DNA from: Miscanthus floridulus
Taxonomy: Eukaryota > Streptophyta > Magnoliopsida > Poales > Poaceae
Direction of reading: 5' to 3'
Assembly (NCBI RefSeq): GCF_019320115.1
Contig: NC_089587.1
Coordinates: 105,511,158-105,575,157 of the forward strand
DNA length: 64,000 bases
Shown here piece by piece: positions 9,614 through 21,920 of the stretch. Position numbers and translations under genes: made by a program. Below the pieces are notes generated by a model that saw only the letters and a program-made list of their open reading frames with translations, did not search any database and was not told the origin of the DNA. The stretch's first letter is position 1; each line of letters starts with the position of its first letter.

Positions 9614-12600
9614 ATGGAGGAGGAGGCGGAGTCGTCCTCGGCGGCGGCGCTGGCGCTGGCGCTGGTGGCGCTCTTCGTGGTGCCGGCGGTGGCGCTGCTG
9701 GTGCGGGCCCGCTGGCGCCGGGCCGCGGCGCGGAGGGAGGAGGTGCGCCGCCTCGCGCGGCTCGCGGCCGAGGAGGCCGAGCTGGCGGAGCGTGAGTCCG
9801 TGCTGGCCTACTACTCCGAGCTGTTCCCGGGCGTCGTGCACGCCGCGGAGGTGCCCGTGGCGCCCGAGTGGGGCCCGCCGCCGGTGGCTGTGGCGGCGGT
9901 TCCAGGCCCGGCGGCGCAGGAGGAGTTCGAAGCGCAGCCGCCTGCCGCAGTCCCAGCCGCCGGTGGGGGCGAAGGGGGTCTGTGCGGTGTGCTTCAAGCC
10001 GACCACGTTCAGGTGCAAGCAGTGCAAGGCCGTCAAGTACTGGTGAGTGGGGTGAATCCCTGGCTTCTCTGCCCCTGATTCCATCTCCAGTTTGTTTAAT
10101 TTCAATCCAGGTGATTGGGGGAATTGTGGGAAGATAGTCCGTGATTTGTACAATTGGGAGTGGAGTGGTCCTGTATTTGGTACAATTTTTTGGTAGTTCC
10201 ACAAAGTTTAGACTCTCCACCAAACCTTTGGGAATGGTACACTGATTTAGGGCACCACTAACCCTCCATTTAATCCTTATGACTGTTTTTAGTCGTCGCT
10301 CTATAACCTTGGGTGGATTCACAGCATTGCTGATTCCTCACAGAAACTCGGATTCGATAGAGCTTTGGATGGCTATCATATTCTCAGTCCCTGATAGCTT
10401 CATACTTACAAAATCAACAATTTGTTTCAGATTCCCTGTCTCCATGTCTCTGCCGCTTAGAATCTAGGTTCCTGCCAATTTAGTCTGATTTTTTTTTTTT
10501 TATCAATTTAGGCTACAACATGTCTTATTGTATAACCTTCTCATAGTTACTTCACATGTTTTTCCATGCCTCAAGGTTGCCAATTGCATGGACAAAAATA
10601 CTGGCATTGATCTGTTCGCATATTCAACTATGTGACAGAAAATGATTGATACTTTGTTCGCACACTGAATTTTTCATAAACCTAATTCTTCCATATTAAT
10701 TCCCTACATCTAAGTAATTTTCATCTATGTGTGGGTGTGATGCGATACTACCGGAGTACTAGACTAGATTTATGGAGATATGACAATAATAATCAGTGGT
10801 CAAAGTGTGTTTTTAGGGACCATGCCAAAAAATGGGTCAAAGTTACCTCGAAGTTGTATAACAAGTATTTTGAAGATAGTATTGCAAGAGGCTAAAACAA
10901 GTATAGTGAGCCCGAGGTAGTATTTGACAGTAGGAAGTCCCATGCATGACATGCTTGTTTCATGGTGAGTAAATGCACCAGCTAACCACTAGGTGCTACA
11001 ACCTACAATAATACCACACACTTAATATTTTCTTACAACAGTACAGCTGTCAAGTATTAACTAAAACGGCATGCGCTGACCCTCATTATCCCATATTTGT
11101 CTATCTACCTATGAACTTCAAGACTACTGAATCACCAAGAAATTGTTTGGCTCGATAGGATATGGAAGCTAGTATGCTGTAGATCGATCATGCATCTGCT
11201 TGTCCGCAAGTTTACGTGATGTGTTTCTAGATTTCATTTTTACATTTTGAGGTAAAGTGATGAGTGATTGGATAGGTCCTGCTGTTTTTTTTTTCTGGGT
11301 GAATGGTGAAATCGTATGGACATCTGTGAGTTAGCAAATAATGTTGGCATGTTGCCGTATTTTGTACGTTGATAAGATCCATGACTTTCTTAGCTTAACT
11401 TGAATGTCACCTTCTGTTTTGTAGTTCCTTCAAATGCCAGATAGCCCACTGGAGACATGGTCACAAAGATGAATGCCATCCACCAAGTGTTAATACTAGG
11501 TCCGATGATGAAGGAAAGGCTGAACAGGGAAGAGCTGCCTGAAGAGAATGTATCAGTTGGTGTTAAACAGGTTGCTGAAATGAACAAACCAGTTGTTGGA
11601 TCTGGAACTTCTGATGCAAACCATAATTTGAAGAGTTCCAATGGTAAAAGTAAACATATGCCTTCAGAAGCGGTATGTACCAATGCAGAGGTTCCTGGAG
11701 GTCATCAGTCCAACAGCACGGTCGAAATTTCTCAAAATGTTCCAGTGTCTGTTGACAATAGTAAGATGGGATCAAGTATCAAACATGCAAATTTTGTTGA
11801 AGATGGTTCTTCCACTGTGGACTTAAATGGGGCGTCGCCATGTAAGTCTCAGGCTTCTCCACCAAACATAAATGGTCATAGCAGTTTTGTAAGCGAAGAA
11901 TTCTGCAATCATTCCAAGGAACACCAAAGAGCCAAGGATACCAGTGTTGTTGAGGATTGTTCTCAGACAAACAATAACAGAGAGGTTGAAGACAGTAGCA
12001 TTCCCCAAGCAGCTGCATCTGTTGTCTTGGAGCCCAAAAGTTCTAGGACTCCTATTCATGTGGAACTTGAGAGGTCTAAAACAAAACCTGTTGGGAATGA
12101 CAGCATTCAGAGCACGAAACCTGTGCCATCTGCATTGACTGTTGACAAAGCCACTTCAGTTCGTGGGAGTAGTTCCATTACACCTAATTCATCTAAAGTA
12201 GCAGATAATCTTCCTGATAGAAGTTTTAAAAACCCGTCAGATAGGTCAGGTTCAACAGCAAATAACCTTGCAACATCTCTGAAGAAAATGGTCAGGCAGC
12301 AAACTGCACCAAAAGTTGTGAGGCATTATCCATCAGAATCGGTAAGATAATTGAATATATCTTTGTACTTAGCATCTTATTTTTCTCTCTTGTATCTGCT
12401 AATAGTTATCTTTTGTGTCAGACACTCTTCCCATATGAACTTTTTGTGAAGCTCTACGGCAAGGTTGAGTTGCACCCTTTTGGTCTTCATAACGTTGGCA
12501 ACAGGTAAAGAGTGAATTGTTTTTTCAAGTAGTAAGAGTAGGAAGGTTAACTGGCATGCATACATGTGCTTGCTCATTAAGGTTTTATCCATTTGGTCTG

Positions 12601-15600
12601 GGCCTTTGTAAGATCTTAAGTGTATGCTCCTATAATATTTGTGATTTACTTCCATTAAAGTTTGCTTTGTGCATATAAATTAGAGGATGGCGCTTTGAGG
12701 CGGATTATAGCATGAGCCAAGTATATTTATATTAGTACTGATCTTGTTCCTTTCCGTTGCATAGACCTTAGGCTAAGAACTGAGTTGTTTTAACTGGACT
12801 TAAGTTCAGTGCAATGCTGTGTTGTCTAATCCATGCTTTCCTTTGCAGTTGCTATGCAAATGCTGTTCTTCAGTGCTTGATGTTTACTCGACCACTCACA
12901 ACATATCTTTTGGAAGGGCTTCACTCAAAAAATTGTAATTCTCCACTACTATGTTTGTCATGTTACTTTTTTACTATGTGCTTGACTATTCGTATAATAC
13001 CTTTACCTCATGTGCTGTAGGTTCTCAAAAAGGATGGTGCTTCATGTGTGAATTTGAAAAACTCATTGTGGAGGGCAAACGGCGCAAGACTGCCTTGTCA
13101 CCAACTGGGATACTCTCTCATTTGCATGACATTGGCAGTAGCTTGGGTCCTGGTAAACAAGAAGATGCTCATGAGTTTCTTAGGTAAGGCAGCATTATTT
13201 ATTTCCTATGTTTTTGTTTTTCATCTACAATTGATGCTCCAAGAAGCTGGAGCAGCTCATAATTATAAAGAATCTACGTGCAGCAAAATGTGGAAAGGAT
13301 TGAATTTAGAGGTTTTCATGACAGTTTGATCAGTATTTTGAATTTATTTGAGGTTTTGCCATTAAGTGGCCGACTATTATGGATCTATGTGTCAATGGAA
13401 GAAAAAACAATTGTGTACTAGATCTGGATGGACTGTTTTACTACATATGGATGAGCTCTTTCGCCTTAGTGGCTTATTTAGATGTTCTACTGGGGCTCGA
13501 ATTTGTAACGCAAAAGCAAATTACCTTACAATTATGATGTCTTGATTTGATTTTATCCTCTTTGAACAAATGCAATGTTGCAGTACCTATTTAGTAATTG
13601 GTTTGAAAACATTGTCCCCCAATAGTTATGGCCATTCAAACTTTGCAAATGCTATCTGAATCGCTACTTAGAGAACTCGATAGAACAATGGATCCTCGAT
13701 AGTTATTTGATTCCTTTATTTAGACCACTTTATTTTGGGTACTTTGCTTTTGTACTCCATCCGGTCACAAAAACATGTCATTTAGGACAAGATTTGGTCA
13801 AACCTTAACAAACATCAATAACTTTTAAATCGTTTAGTTTGAAGGTATGCAGTATACTCTATATATTAGATTTATATTGGAAAATTTGCAAAATGTCATA
13901 AATTTGAAGGACTTTAAGAATATATTCTAGAAGATACTATTGTTCAAAAATATGCATCGAAGACCATGTAAGGTCAAATGTGACAAGTTTTTGTGACTGG
14001 AGGTAGTAATTCTCAAATTCTCACGCATTAAACAAAAAACTTAGTTGATCTTAGCTAACTTATTTATATGTGGGAGTTCTTTGATGGAACGACAATACCT
14101 GATCCGAATTGAACAAAGGCACCCTACTTTTATTGAAAGAACAGTACCTGTTCTGTTTACAGGTATGCAATTGATGCTATGCAATCCGTATGCATGAAGG
14201 AAGCAAGAAAAGGAGGTGTTCTTCGGTCAGCGGAAGAAACAACTCTTGTGCAATTGATATTTGGGGGCTATCTGCGATCTAAGGTTTTCTTTGCATAGAG
14301 CTTACAATTATTTATTTTGATATATTCAGTTACCTTAGACTAGTTATGTGGTGAAGCTAATCTTTATTACACCCCTACTGATTATTCCTTCCTCTTTCGT
14401 CTATTTGTTCCTAGATCAAATGTTCAAGGTGCCATGTTAGTTCTGAGCAATGTGAGCCCATGTTGGATCTTACTGTTGAAATAGATGGTGACATTAGCTC
14501 GCTCGATGAGGCACTTGTGCGGTTTACATCCACAGAAGTCTTGGATGGAGAAAACAAATATCACTGCAGCAGGTTTTGTTACTGCTCTTGGTTTTTCTTC
14601 ATCTGATCTTCTTGTGCCTATTTCTGCTAATTTTATCTGCGGACCTTTTGACTTTCACTGAATCTCTAAGACTACCAAGGACTTCAATGTCACCTTCTCT
14701 TGATTTTGGAAAGAACTGATAGTCTCCTGCATGTCTTTTTGTTCTGGTTGCTAATGTGGATTAGAGATTCCAGAACTTGTTACGTCATCGAAGGACAAAT
14801 GACATTTTTGTGCATCATTATATTCAGCCTCATGGCAATCATTTTCTAGATGCTGAAAATGATTGAAAGAAAAAGCCTCTTAAAAATCTGAAGGGTTGAA
14901 CAAATTGTGCTAGTAAATTTGATTATAAAAGCCATCTAGGTGTTTGTACGGGCTAGGGTCATTCCTTAGTTTTTTATTTAAGGTGTTTGTTGTTTCTAGT
15001 CTTTTATTAAGGTAATCCCTTCTTATTCTCTAGTGAGATAAGGGGTTTGTGTTGTATGGGACCGTTCGTTCTCTTTAATAATACAAAGATACGCAGATCT
15101 CGTGTGTGTTCAAGGAAAACGAAAATAAAAGAAAAGCAATCTACTATCACATTCTTAGTTTATTTCACTACTCTAGTGATGTATTGATGGTTCACTTCTC
15201 TTTTAGCCCCCGTATTCAATTCTTCTTTGGCCAAATTCTCATTCTCCTAGCTCTACTCTGTCTTTTCAGATGCAAATCCTATGAGCGTGCTAAAAAGAAG
15301 CTGACAATAGAAGAAGCGCCGAATATTCTGACTATTGCACTGAAAAGATATCAGGTACCATCTAGATTATCATTGTCATCTAATATTTACATTTTGAAAG
15401 TTCTATATGAAGTTATGAACACTGTCCTGGCAATAGAGATGGCAACTACATGTGCAATAGAAGAGTGAAATTTTTGTAGCTTCATGTATTTGGTAGGAAT
15501 CAAGTTTTGTTGAGATACACTAAACATTGCCCTTTTATGTGCAGTCTGGCAAGTTTGGAAAGATCAGCAAAGCCATCAGATTTCCAGAAACCCTCAACAT

Positions 15601-17238
15601 GCTTCGCTATATGAACCCAGATACTGATGACATATCGCCAATTTACAGCCTCTATGCAGTGGTTGTCCACCATGATGTCATGAATGCTGCCTTCTCTGGC
15701 CATTATGTATGTTATGTTAAAGATACACAGGGAAAGTGGTTTAAGGCAGACGACAGTCAGGTATGCTTACTCTTTGTGGGCATCTCATGGTTCTGCTCTC
15801 ATGAATAGGGCTTGTTTGGAATGGTGATTTTGAGTTCCAAATTTCTAGGATTTAGTACAAAATATGAAGTAATTCATGAAAATTCCTTCAAAACAGGCCC
15901 TTGTGCTTTTTAGTGACCACAAATGAATCTATAATCCTTGGGAATATGAAACTATGATCATAATATGGATCTTACTATAATAGTGACCAGATTCTGTGTA
16001 TTATTGGAATAGTGAAGAATAATTTAATGTGTTTGTAATAGTAAAATGTTGTATGTCAAAACTTGAGTCCTCCTAATTGATACTCCTCTGCCTTGAAAGC
16101 TAACTATGGCCTTGTTTGGCTGCACTTGTATCCACCTTAATCAACATGTATTGAGAAATTTATTTCCACCCCAATCCACTCCAGACACACGTGGATTGAA
16201 GTGAATACTTGTGCAGCCAAACAAGCCCTATGATGGGTTATCATCCTAGTTGGGGGGGTGTGGGTTGTATTCTAATACGTCTCCATAATGCAATGATACA
16301 TAACTCCTCCATGATGTTCAAGGGGAAAAAACTGTGTTGGGTTGTCATCAGAGAGAATATGCGCTTAATAACTGGTCTTTATCGTTTGCAGGTGAAACCT
16401 GTATCTCTGGACAATGTTATGTCAAAGTGTGCATATATGCTGCTGTATGCAAGGTGATTACTGGGATTCTCTTATTTAACTGATTCACTCACTTGTTATG
16501 TGTACTCCTGTGAGGACTTTGTCATGATATTCTAATTCCTATTCTAATTAAATCAGGTGTTCACCGAGGGCACCAAGCTCTGTTAGGCAGGCTATGGGGG
16601 ACCCAACACACCCCAAGAAGGCCAAACAGAAGGTGGTTCTAGGAGGGACAACATGGCGAGGAGGTTCCTTAAACAGACACCAAGCTGGTCAGCCGCATAG
16701 GGACCACACGGCAGATGACCTTACCCATGCATTTGATGAATATAGAGATGCACCATATTCACCTTCAGATTCTCGGAGTCCTAGCGAGAGTTCATCCCTC
16801 TTCAGCAACTCGGACGCAGGGTCGCACAGCACTGTCAGCACCGACAGCAGCGAGAGCACGAGGAACTCGACCAGCACAGAGGAGTATGAGTACGTGTTCG
16901 GAGCTGCTGATCAGATGTACCCAGGAGGCTCCATGGGAGGAGCACCTGCAGAGAGTGACTATCCGACGTATCCCCGTTCGAGGTCCAGCTTGAATACCAG
17001 CTCATCAGGCCGGGAGGCATACAGTACGGATAGCTCTGCGGAGCACGGTGGGCATTGGGTTGAGGGCGATGAGAGCCCGTCCTTGTTGTATACTGACAGA
17101 AGTAATCAGCAGTTGAGCAGTAAGTTAACAGACCAGTATAGGCAGTTAGATAGGAGCGGACATGACCCTGGAGAAACCAGGGGCGGTGTCTTATTGAGAA
17201 GACCATCTAGGGACAGGACCGCCCAAGCATTTTATTGA
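9614..17238 (+). CDS. UBP15/16: Ubiquitin-specific protease with MYND zinc finger (UBP15/16 type), two apparent frameshifts
   Basis: Cysteine deubiquitinase that removes ubiquitin from proteins. Exons: 9614-10042, 11425-12341, 12422-12504, 12849-12934, 13021-13183, 14163-14283, 14415-14572, 15270-15354, 15545-15760, 16392-16453, 16557-17238, all with GT-AG borders. Domain order: N-terminal hydrophobic anchor (about residues 13-30) and basic stretch; MYND finger CAVCFKPTTFRCKQC with the HWRHGHKDEC half across intron 1; Ser/Asn-rich linker; USP domain with Cys box GLHNVGNSCYAN (exons 3-4), KCSRCH/YHCSRC zinc-binding CxxC pairs (exons 7-8) and His box SGHYVCYVK (exon 9); Ser/Asp-rich tail. Relative to the conserved protein there is one extra G in the run at 9965-9969 and one in 11527-11529. 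Leaving out one G at each gives a continuous frame of 1000 codons across all exons. Either the gene is a recent pseudogene or these are base-calling errors. MITEs and a LINE tail sit in introns 5, 7 and 9. Confidence 0.9.
13755..14006. mobile_element. Stowaway-like MITE in UBP intron 5
   Basis: 252 bp with termini CTCCATCCGGTCACAAAAAC and, on the other strand, CTACCTCCAGTCACAAAAAC, flanked by TA at 13753-13754 and 14007-14008. TA target and CTCC(C)TCC ends are the Stowaway signature (Tc1/mariner superfamily). Confidence 0.85.
14935..15125 (+). mobile_element. LINE 3'-end fragment in UBP intron 7
   Basis: The stretch ending TAATACAAAGATACGCAG followed by CTCGTGTGTGTTC and an A-rich tail (about 15112-15136) matches the usual 3' end of grass L1-like elements. 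No coding part is left. Call made from the tail phrase only. Confidence 0.4.
15808..15900. mobile_element. Short MITE-like element in UBP intron 9
   Basis: Starts GGGCTTGTTTGGAATGG and ends TTCAAAACAGGCCC, giving imperfect terminal inverted repeats of the grass GGGCCTGTTT type over about 93 bp. A target duplication is not clear. Confidence 0.45.
16108..16228. mobile_element. 121-bp MITE with near-perfect terminal inverted repeats in UBP intron 9
   Basis: Left end GGCCTTGTTTGGCTGCAC; the complement of the right end is GGGCTTGTTTGGCTGCAC. Flanked by TAT on both sides (16105-16107, 16229-16231), a 3-bp target duplication. Most likely PIF/Harbinger-like. Confidence 0.75.
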
Positions 17239-17447
17239 TGTGCGGGGTTTGGGCTGTAGAGAAATAATGTAATGTAGCCTGTAATATTATCTCGCTGCAA
17301 TGTGTAAAAAGAGAAGAGAAATGTGGTAGTCCATAGAAGTTAAATGTCTAACTTGATGACATAATCCCGAGGAACCTGAAACAAACTTTGCATTTTCCAT
17401 GGGATCGACATAGTAGTAGATCATAAGATCAATCCAAAAGTTTATTA

Positions 17448-18064
17448 GAGCAACTCGAGCGGCACCTCTACTCCCAATTTAGGTAATGGAGGCTAAAAAA
17501 TCAACCTCAACAGGCCTTCTACCACATCGCTAGATTTGTTGGCTTCCTATTTTTTTTCCAACGCCTCCTACAGTCCATTACCTATTTCTGTTGGCCTATT
17601 TTTCTCTGATTCTTCTTCGCATGACCCCACTCGCGCGACCGGCACGACATGCTCAATGACTCCACAGGCGTTTGCCTAGCCACCGCATCGATGGTCAACG
17701 ATCGGCCACCGGCGGCCGCTCAGCCGATGCCCTTGCCCAGGCACCGTCCGCTCAGGCTCCAGCCTAGCTGTTGACGGATCTAGGCCGCGGCCTGCCCTAC
17801 CTAGCGCGGCCCTGCCCCAGCGCGGGCGCACCTCCACCTTGCCTCTGCTCCAGCGCCGACGTCCGCCTCGACACTGCCGGCGCATCTCCCCGGCGTCTAT
17901 GGCGAGAAGAACATGAGAGAGGATGACATGTTTCGCACATGTCATAGTTTTGGAAGGTCCATTTTACGTAGTACTGCCGGAGAAAAAAAAAAGTAGTGTT
18001 GAAATAGGTGGCTCCTCAAATAAAAAGTAGAGGGTCTAATTAGATAACACCGTTGGATCTGCTC
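17448..18064. mobile_element. PIF/Harbinger-like non-autonomous element, 617 bp
   Basis: Left end GAGCAACTCGAGCGG; the complement of the right end is GAGCAGATCCAACGG (10 of 15 identical). TTA flanks both sides (17445-17447, 18065-18067). The middle (about 17600-17930) is markedly GC-rich and unlike its ends, so it may hold acquired sequence; no conserved protein is seen there. 17239-17447 is the UBP 3' UTR and flank. 18068-18364 shows no feature. Confidence 0.55.
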
Positions 18065-18647
18065 TTAGACACCGGCTATGGAATCTGTGGGACTAAACCT
18101 ATTTGGTTACCAGCGAGCGAGTGCCGGGCACGCCAAAGATGTGGCAACGTGCGGCGCGCCGCCCTGGTGGCATGAATTTTAGCCGCCACACTCTGTGGCA
18201 ACTTTTGTACTCAGATTTTTTTTTGGCAGCCTTCGTTTTGCGTGGCGAGCCACAACTGTAGCGTGGCGTACTACGGCGAGCAACCAAAGACTCCCAAAGC
18301 TCAAACGGATGGCGTGTCACTATTGGGCACGATTGTTTGCAAGTACAAGTTTGACATGCATGCATACTCCCTCCGTATCCTAATTAGCAGTCGTTCTGGA
18401 GCCGTGTTCGCGGCAAAGGATGTCGTCCGCGTCCACGAAGCCTGTTTTGGACGTGATTGCCCCTGGGGCCACGCGGCGCCGCCCAGCCACACGTCCGCAC
18501 GCGCCTCCCTCGCGTCTCCTCGACTCGCCTTCCACGCGCGCCGCCGGTCCGCATGCACGCCCCCTCGGGACTCTTGGACTGGCCTCCATTAATCGACACG
18601 AACTCGGGCCGGCCGCATGGACGAGTCCAAGCGATTCCAAACGACTG

Positions 18648-19488
18648 GATGTCTCTACTACACAAAAGCTAACAAGCATTCGGTTTGCAGATACCCGCGA
18701 AAGCCGTGGCGACGCCGACCGACGAAACCACACGAATCCACCTCGCCTATGCCTACCACGCCCGGTCGCGGCGTCGTGGGGCGCCTCGCCTGCGCGACCC
18801 GTCTTCTTTGATCCCCCCACCCACAGCACGCTCGCCATCAGCACGCTCGCCATGGAGCCCGGCGGCGCGCGGGTGCTGCTTGCCGCGGACGACGTCTGGC
18901 CGGAGTCGGAGGAGGTCGCCGCGGTGGACGTCGGGCTGGACTTGCAGGAGGTCACCACCGAGGACGTCTTCGAGGCACTGGACTCCGTCGACCCGCTGCA
19001 GTCCGTCGAAGGACTGGAGTCCGTCGTCGCGCATGACTCCGTGATCGCGCAGGACTCCGTCGAGGCGCTGCTGGTGGTGCCGGACTCCGTCGAGATGGTT
19101 GCGGACCCCGTCGACATCGTGCCGGACTCTGTCGAGATGGTGCCGGAGTACTTGCCGCCAGGCGCTTTCGTTTGCGGTCGCTGCCATCTCGTCCATGAGG
19201 ACCGCGAAGCGTGGAACCGTGCGCACTCGCGGTTCTACCCATGCCCTCGCTGCGGTCTCGTCCACGCGGACTACTCCATCGACGCCATGCTCGGCCACAT
19301 CAACGTGGACTGCGAGCTTTTCATGGAGCACTACAAGGGCTTGCTGCCGACAAAGGACGACGCCAAAGCATCGGTAAGATAACTTAGAAAGGATGATTTA
19401 GTTCATGCAGCATTACAAATTTAGTTCATGCAACAATCGGCATTACAAGAAAGGATGATGTCTCTACTACACAAAAGCTAACAAGCAT
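18648..19488 (+). repeat. 32-bp direct duplication bracketing foreign DNA inside the mariner element
   Basis: GATGTCTCTACTACACAAAA with its continuation GCTAACAAGCAT occurs at 18648-18679 and again at 19457-19488, identical over 32 bp. After copy 1 the sequence runs CATTCGGTTTGCA, a 12-nt insertion, then AAGCCGTGGCGA. These two blocks are adjacent to each other in the transposase last exon at 19672-19695. Copy 1 therefore looks like a patch copied from two places in the element's own 3' coding end. Confidence 0.75.
18852..19373 (+). CDS. Captured open exon: acidic protein with paired CxxC (zinc-ribbon-like), unknown function
   Basis: Open from ATG at 18852 for 174 codons to a canonical donor, TCG|GTAAGA at 19373/19374; without splicing it reads only two more codons. 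I do not recognise the protein. It starts MEPGGARVLLAADD, has an acidic stretch built on a loose DSVE/VPDSVEMV repeat (about residues 35-98), then CGRC-LVH and, 22 residues on, CPRC-GLVH, followed by a helical Cys/His/Met-containing segment. The two CxxC-xxVH units could bind one zinc ion. The frame is also open upstream to 18420. Its GC content and orientation differ from the surrounding mariner sequence, and no second exon is visible. It may be a transduplicated first exon of a host gene; whether it is expressed is unknown. Confidence 0.45.
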
Positions 19489-19501
19489 CATTATAATTTT
19501 T

Positions 19502-21483
19502 TCATGCAGCAAGAGTAGCCTCGGCTTCATGTAGCAATGATGGATCACAAGGGATACAAGATGGCAACTGATCCTCTCTTTCTAATGTTTCTTTGTTCAT
19601 GTGAGGTATCTTGAATTTGTTGCAACCTTTCACTTTCATAGCTTCTATGAAGACACCTTGTAGTGTTACAAACATTCGGTTTGCAAGCCGTGGCGAGTAC
19701 TCCAAAAATGCCTACAAAAAAAATGTGCAAGAAATGAATGAATGAGCAAATTTGTTGTTAAAAAAACATTGAAACATGTGTGAACAATTTGATCAAATTA
19801 CCTGTTGCATGGCTGGAACTAGATCCTCCATTGTTTTTGCATTCTTCTTATATTGAATTGCTTGTATAGCTCGAAAAAAGCCCAAGTCTAGAATGTTGAA
19901 ATCCGGAGAGTTTGGTGGTTGACAAGTTAGCCGAATATCAAATCCACCTATCTTAGCAGCCTCACAAAAATAGGGATCATCCAACTTCAAATGAGAGGGT
20001 GCATTATCCTGTTGGATGAAGATTGGTCTACCCACATCTTCTCTTGGCCATTTGGCTCTAATGGCCGGCAACACTTAGTTGATCATGAACTCTCTAATCA
20101 CTTCTCTTGTGATCGATGTAATGGGCTTCATAACCAAGTCTCCACGGACACGACCGGTTCTCTCGTTACCTCTCATAGCCGGTTCATAACGAACAAGTGG
20201 AAAACAACCAATCCTACCATCAAAAATACAATTCCCATCCCTAAACCTTGGTCGAGTGCAAACACACAAGAACATAAGCCTAGGGATGTAGTTCTTATTC
20301 TTACAAGTCCGATGGGGCTCATCTTCTTCGGGTAACAAATAGTATCTTTCATTTTTTTTTGATGTAGGTAGAACCATTTCTCATCAATGAACACAAAGTC
20401 ATACAACTCCTTAAACCTTGGATCATCAAGCAACTCCCTGTTAACCATGTCAACACACCATTGTAACCTAGACCTCTTGTTAGCTTCAGTAAGATATGGC
20501 TTGATGCTACTAGAGTGGCGTCTAAGGTAACCTTTTTTCAAATACCTTTGAATCGTCCATTTGCTCATTCCTAGTGCGGTGCACACATCCTCTATAGTCA
20601 TTCTTTGTTTTAGAGGAATGTTTCGCAAAGCTTCTAAATCAACAGGGGTTACCTTACGGTCTACTCTAACCTTCTTTAGACTAGAAACCACAACCGGAAC
20701 TGAGTTTGCAAGTTGTATTTTACCTCTCCTCCATAACCTCTGAACTGTCCGTATATGAAGCCCAAATTGCTCGGCAACAATTGCAGTGTCCTTCTTGCGT
20801 AGTTTGCCATTGTTGCTTCTAGTCAACAAAACTTGATAAACTCGTTTACGGAGTTGTTCAGACATTTCTGGTCTTCGGTGGGGTTGTCCAACCTGTACTT
20901 CCACGGTTGGGTTGTCACTGCATGTTCTATTAAAGAAAACAATGCTTAGTCATAGTAACACTTGTTCACGGCAAGTTCTACAAATGCATGAAAAAATACT
21001 TCTTCTCGGCAGAGCTTAGCCATGGCATTTTCTATTTATAGGGAACAAAAAATACCAGCAAGGTTCATTCATAGTAACACTTGTTCACGGCAAGTTCATA
21101 ATACTACTCCTTCACAGCAAGTTGGAGCGAATGGAACAAGCAAGTTCATAGTACTACTTCATGGCAATAATAAAAAAGTTACCAGCAAGGTTCTCTTCAT
21201 AATCGAAGTCGACGGCACCAAATTCATCTAGTGGTAAGTTCAAATCGAAACCTTAAAAAAAACTGCGTTCTTAGAATGAGAAGATTGAAGGCTCATAGTA
21301 TAAAAGGAAACAATGACATGGTACGTTACCGCCGTGGTGATCTTCTTGTTCGTCAACATCAAGGAAGTCGTTGCCGACGTCGTGGTCTTCTTGCTCGTCG
21401 TCAACATCAAGGACGTCGTTGCCGTCATCATCTTCTAGCTCGCCGAATTGAAACACGTCGTCGGCGTCGTCGTGTTCACTCAC
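19502..21483 (-). pseudogene. Mariner (DD39D) transposase, inactivated
   Basis: Exon 1: 21483 to about 21330, acidic N-terminus (Asp/Glu-rich), donor at 21329. Exon 2: from about 20925 to 19802, with helix-turn-helix DNA-binding region, catalytic Asp 1 in FIDEKWFYLHQK, Asp 2 in IQQDNAPSHL and Asp 3 in PPNSPDFNILDLGFF. Exon 3: 19711-19502, EYSPRLANR to the stop. The spacing of the last two acids fits plant DD39D mariners. Breaks: the poly-A run complementary to 20352-20360 puts the frame out just after the first catalytic Asp, and a TAA at 20077-20075 precedes the second. The gene as it stands cannot make transposase, so movement would need enzyme from elsewhere. Confidence 0.85.
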
Positions 21484-21824
21484 AGCAAGATCTAATTAAA
21501 CGGGAAAAAAAGAAGCATATTCATGTCATGGATTATATTAGGAAAGGCAAACATATAGCCATTGATTTTCTAAAAAAAAGAACAGGCCATTCAGCCGGAC
21601 GTGTCACATGCAACAAACAGAGAAGTTTGAAAAAACATTGTTGCGTGCACTGTGCGAAAAATCGAAAAAAAAAACCCGCGCGCGGCGAAATCCCGCGGAC
21701 GGCCAAAACACGCGCGCGCGTGAGCAGCTCAGAGGGCAAAGCGGAGGGCCAAAACGCGCGCAAGCACAGTACCATGCAAATCCATGCAAACGAGCACTTT
21801 TCCATGCAAATACAAAAAAAAAAA

Positions 21825-21920
21825 CCGCGGCTGCCAGCACTCGAACGGTGGAGCTCCGGCCTTAGGCCGCGCAGCCTTGGGCAACCGAGCTATGGTAGAT
21901 TGCTGCACAAGTAGTACCCG
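21825..21920 (-). other. Possible degenerate tRNA-derived SINE head
   Basis: On the minus strand a TAGCTCGGTTGCCC phrase is followed about 45 nt later by CCGTTCGAGTGCTGG, recalling box A and box B of a pol III promoter, then an uninterrupted T run (complement of 21816-21826). Both boxes deviate from consensus and the cloverleaf does not close well. Weak call. Confidence 0.2.

Noticed and set aside
9293..10322. Minus-strand frames of 257-303 codons over the UBP first exon
   Set aside because: They are antisense to conserved UBP sequence (membrane anchor and MYND finger) and have composition typical of GC shadows.
18380..19331. Minus-strand Ser/Thr-rich (245 codons) and Asp/Val-rich (192 codons) frames over the captured exon
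   Set aside because: Antisense translation of the DSVE repeat region; the plus strand has the CxxC pairs and a consensus donor, so it is the better coding candidate.
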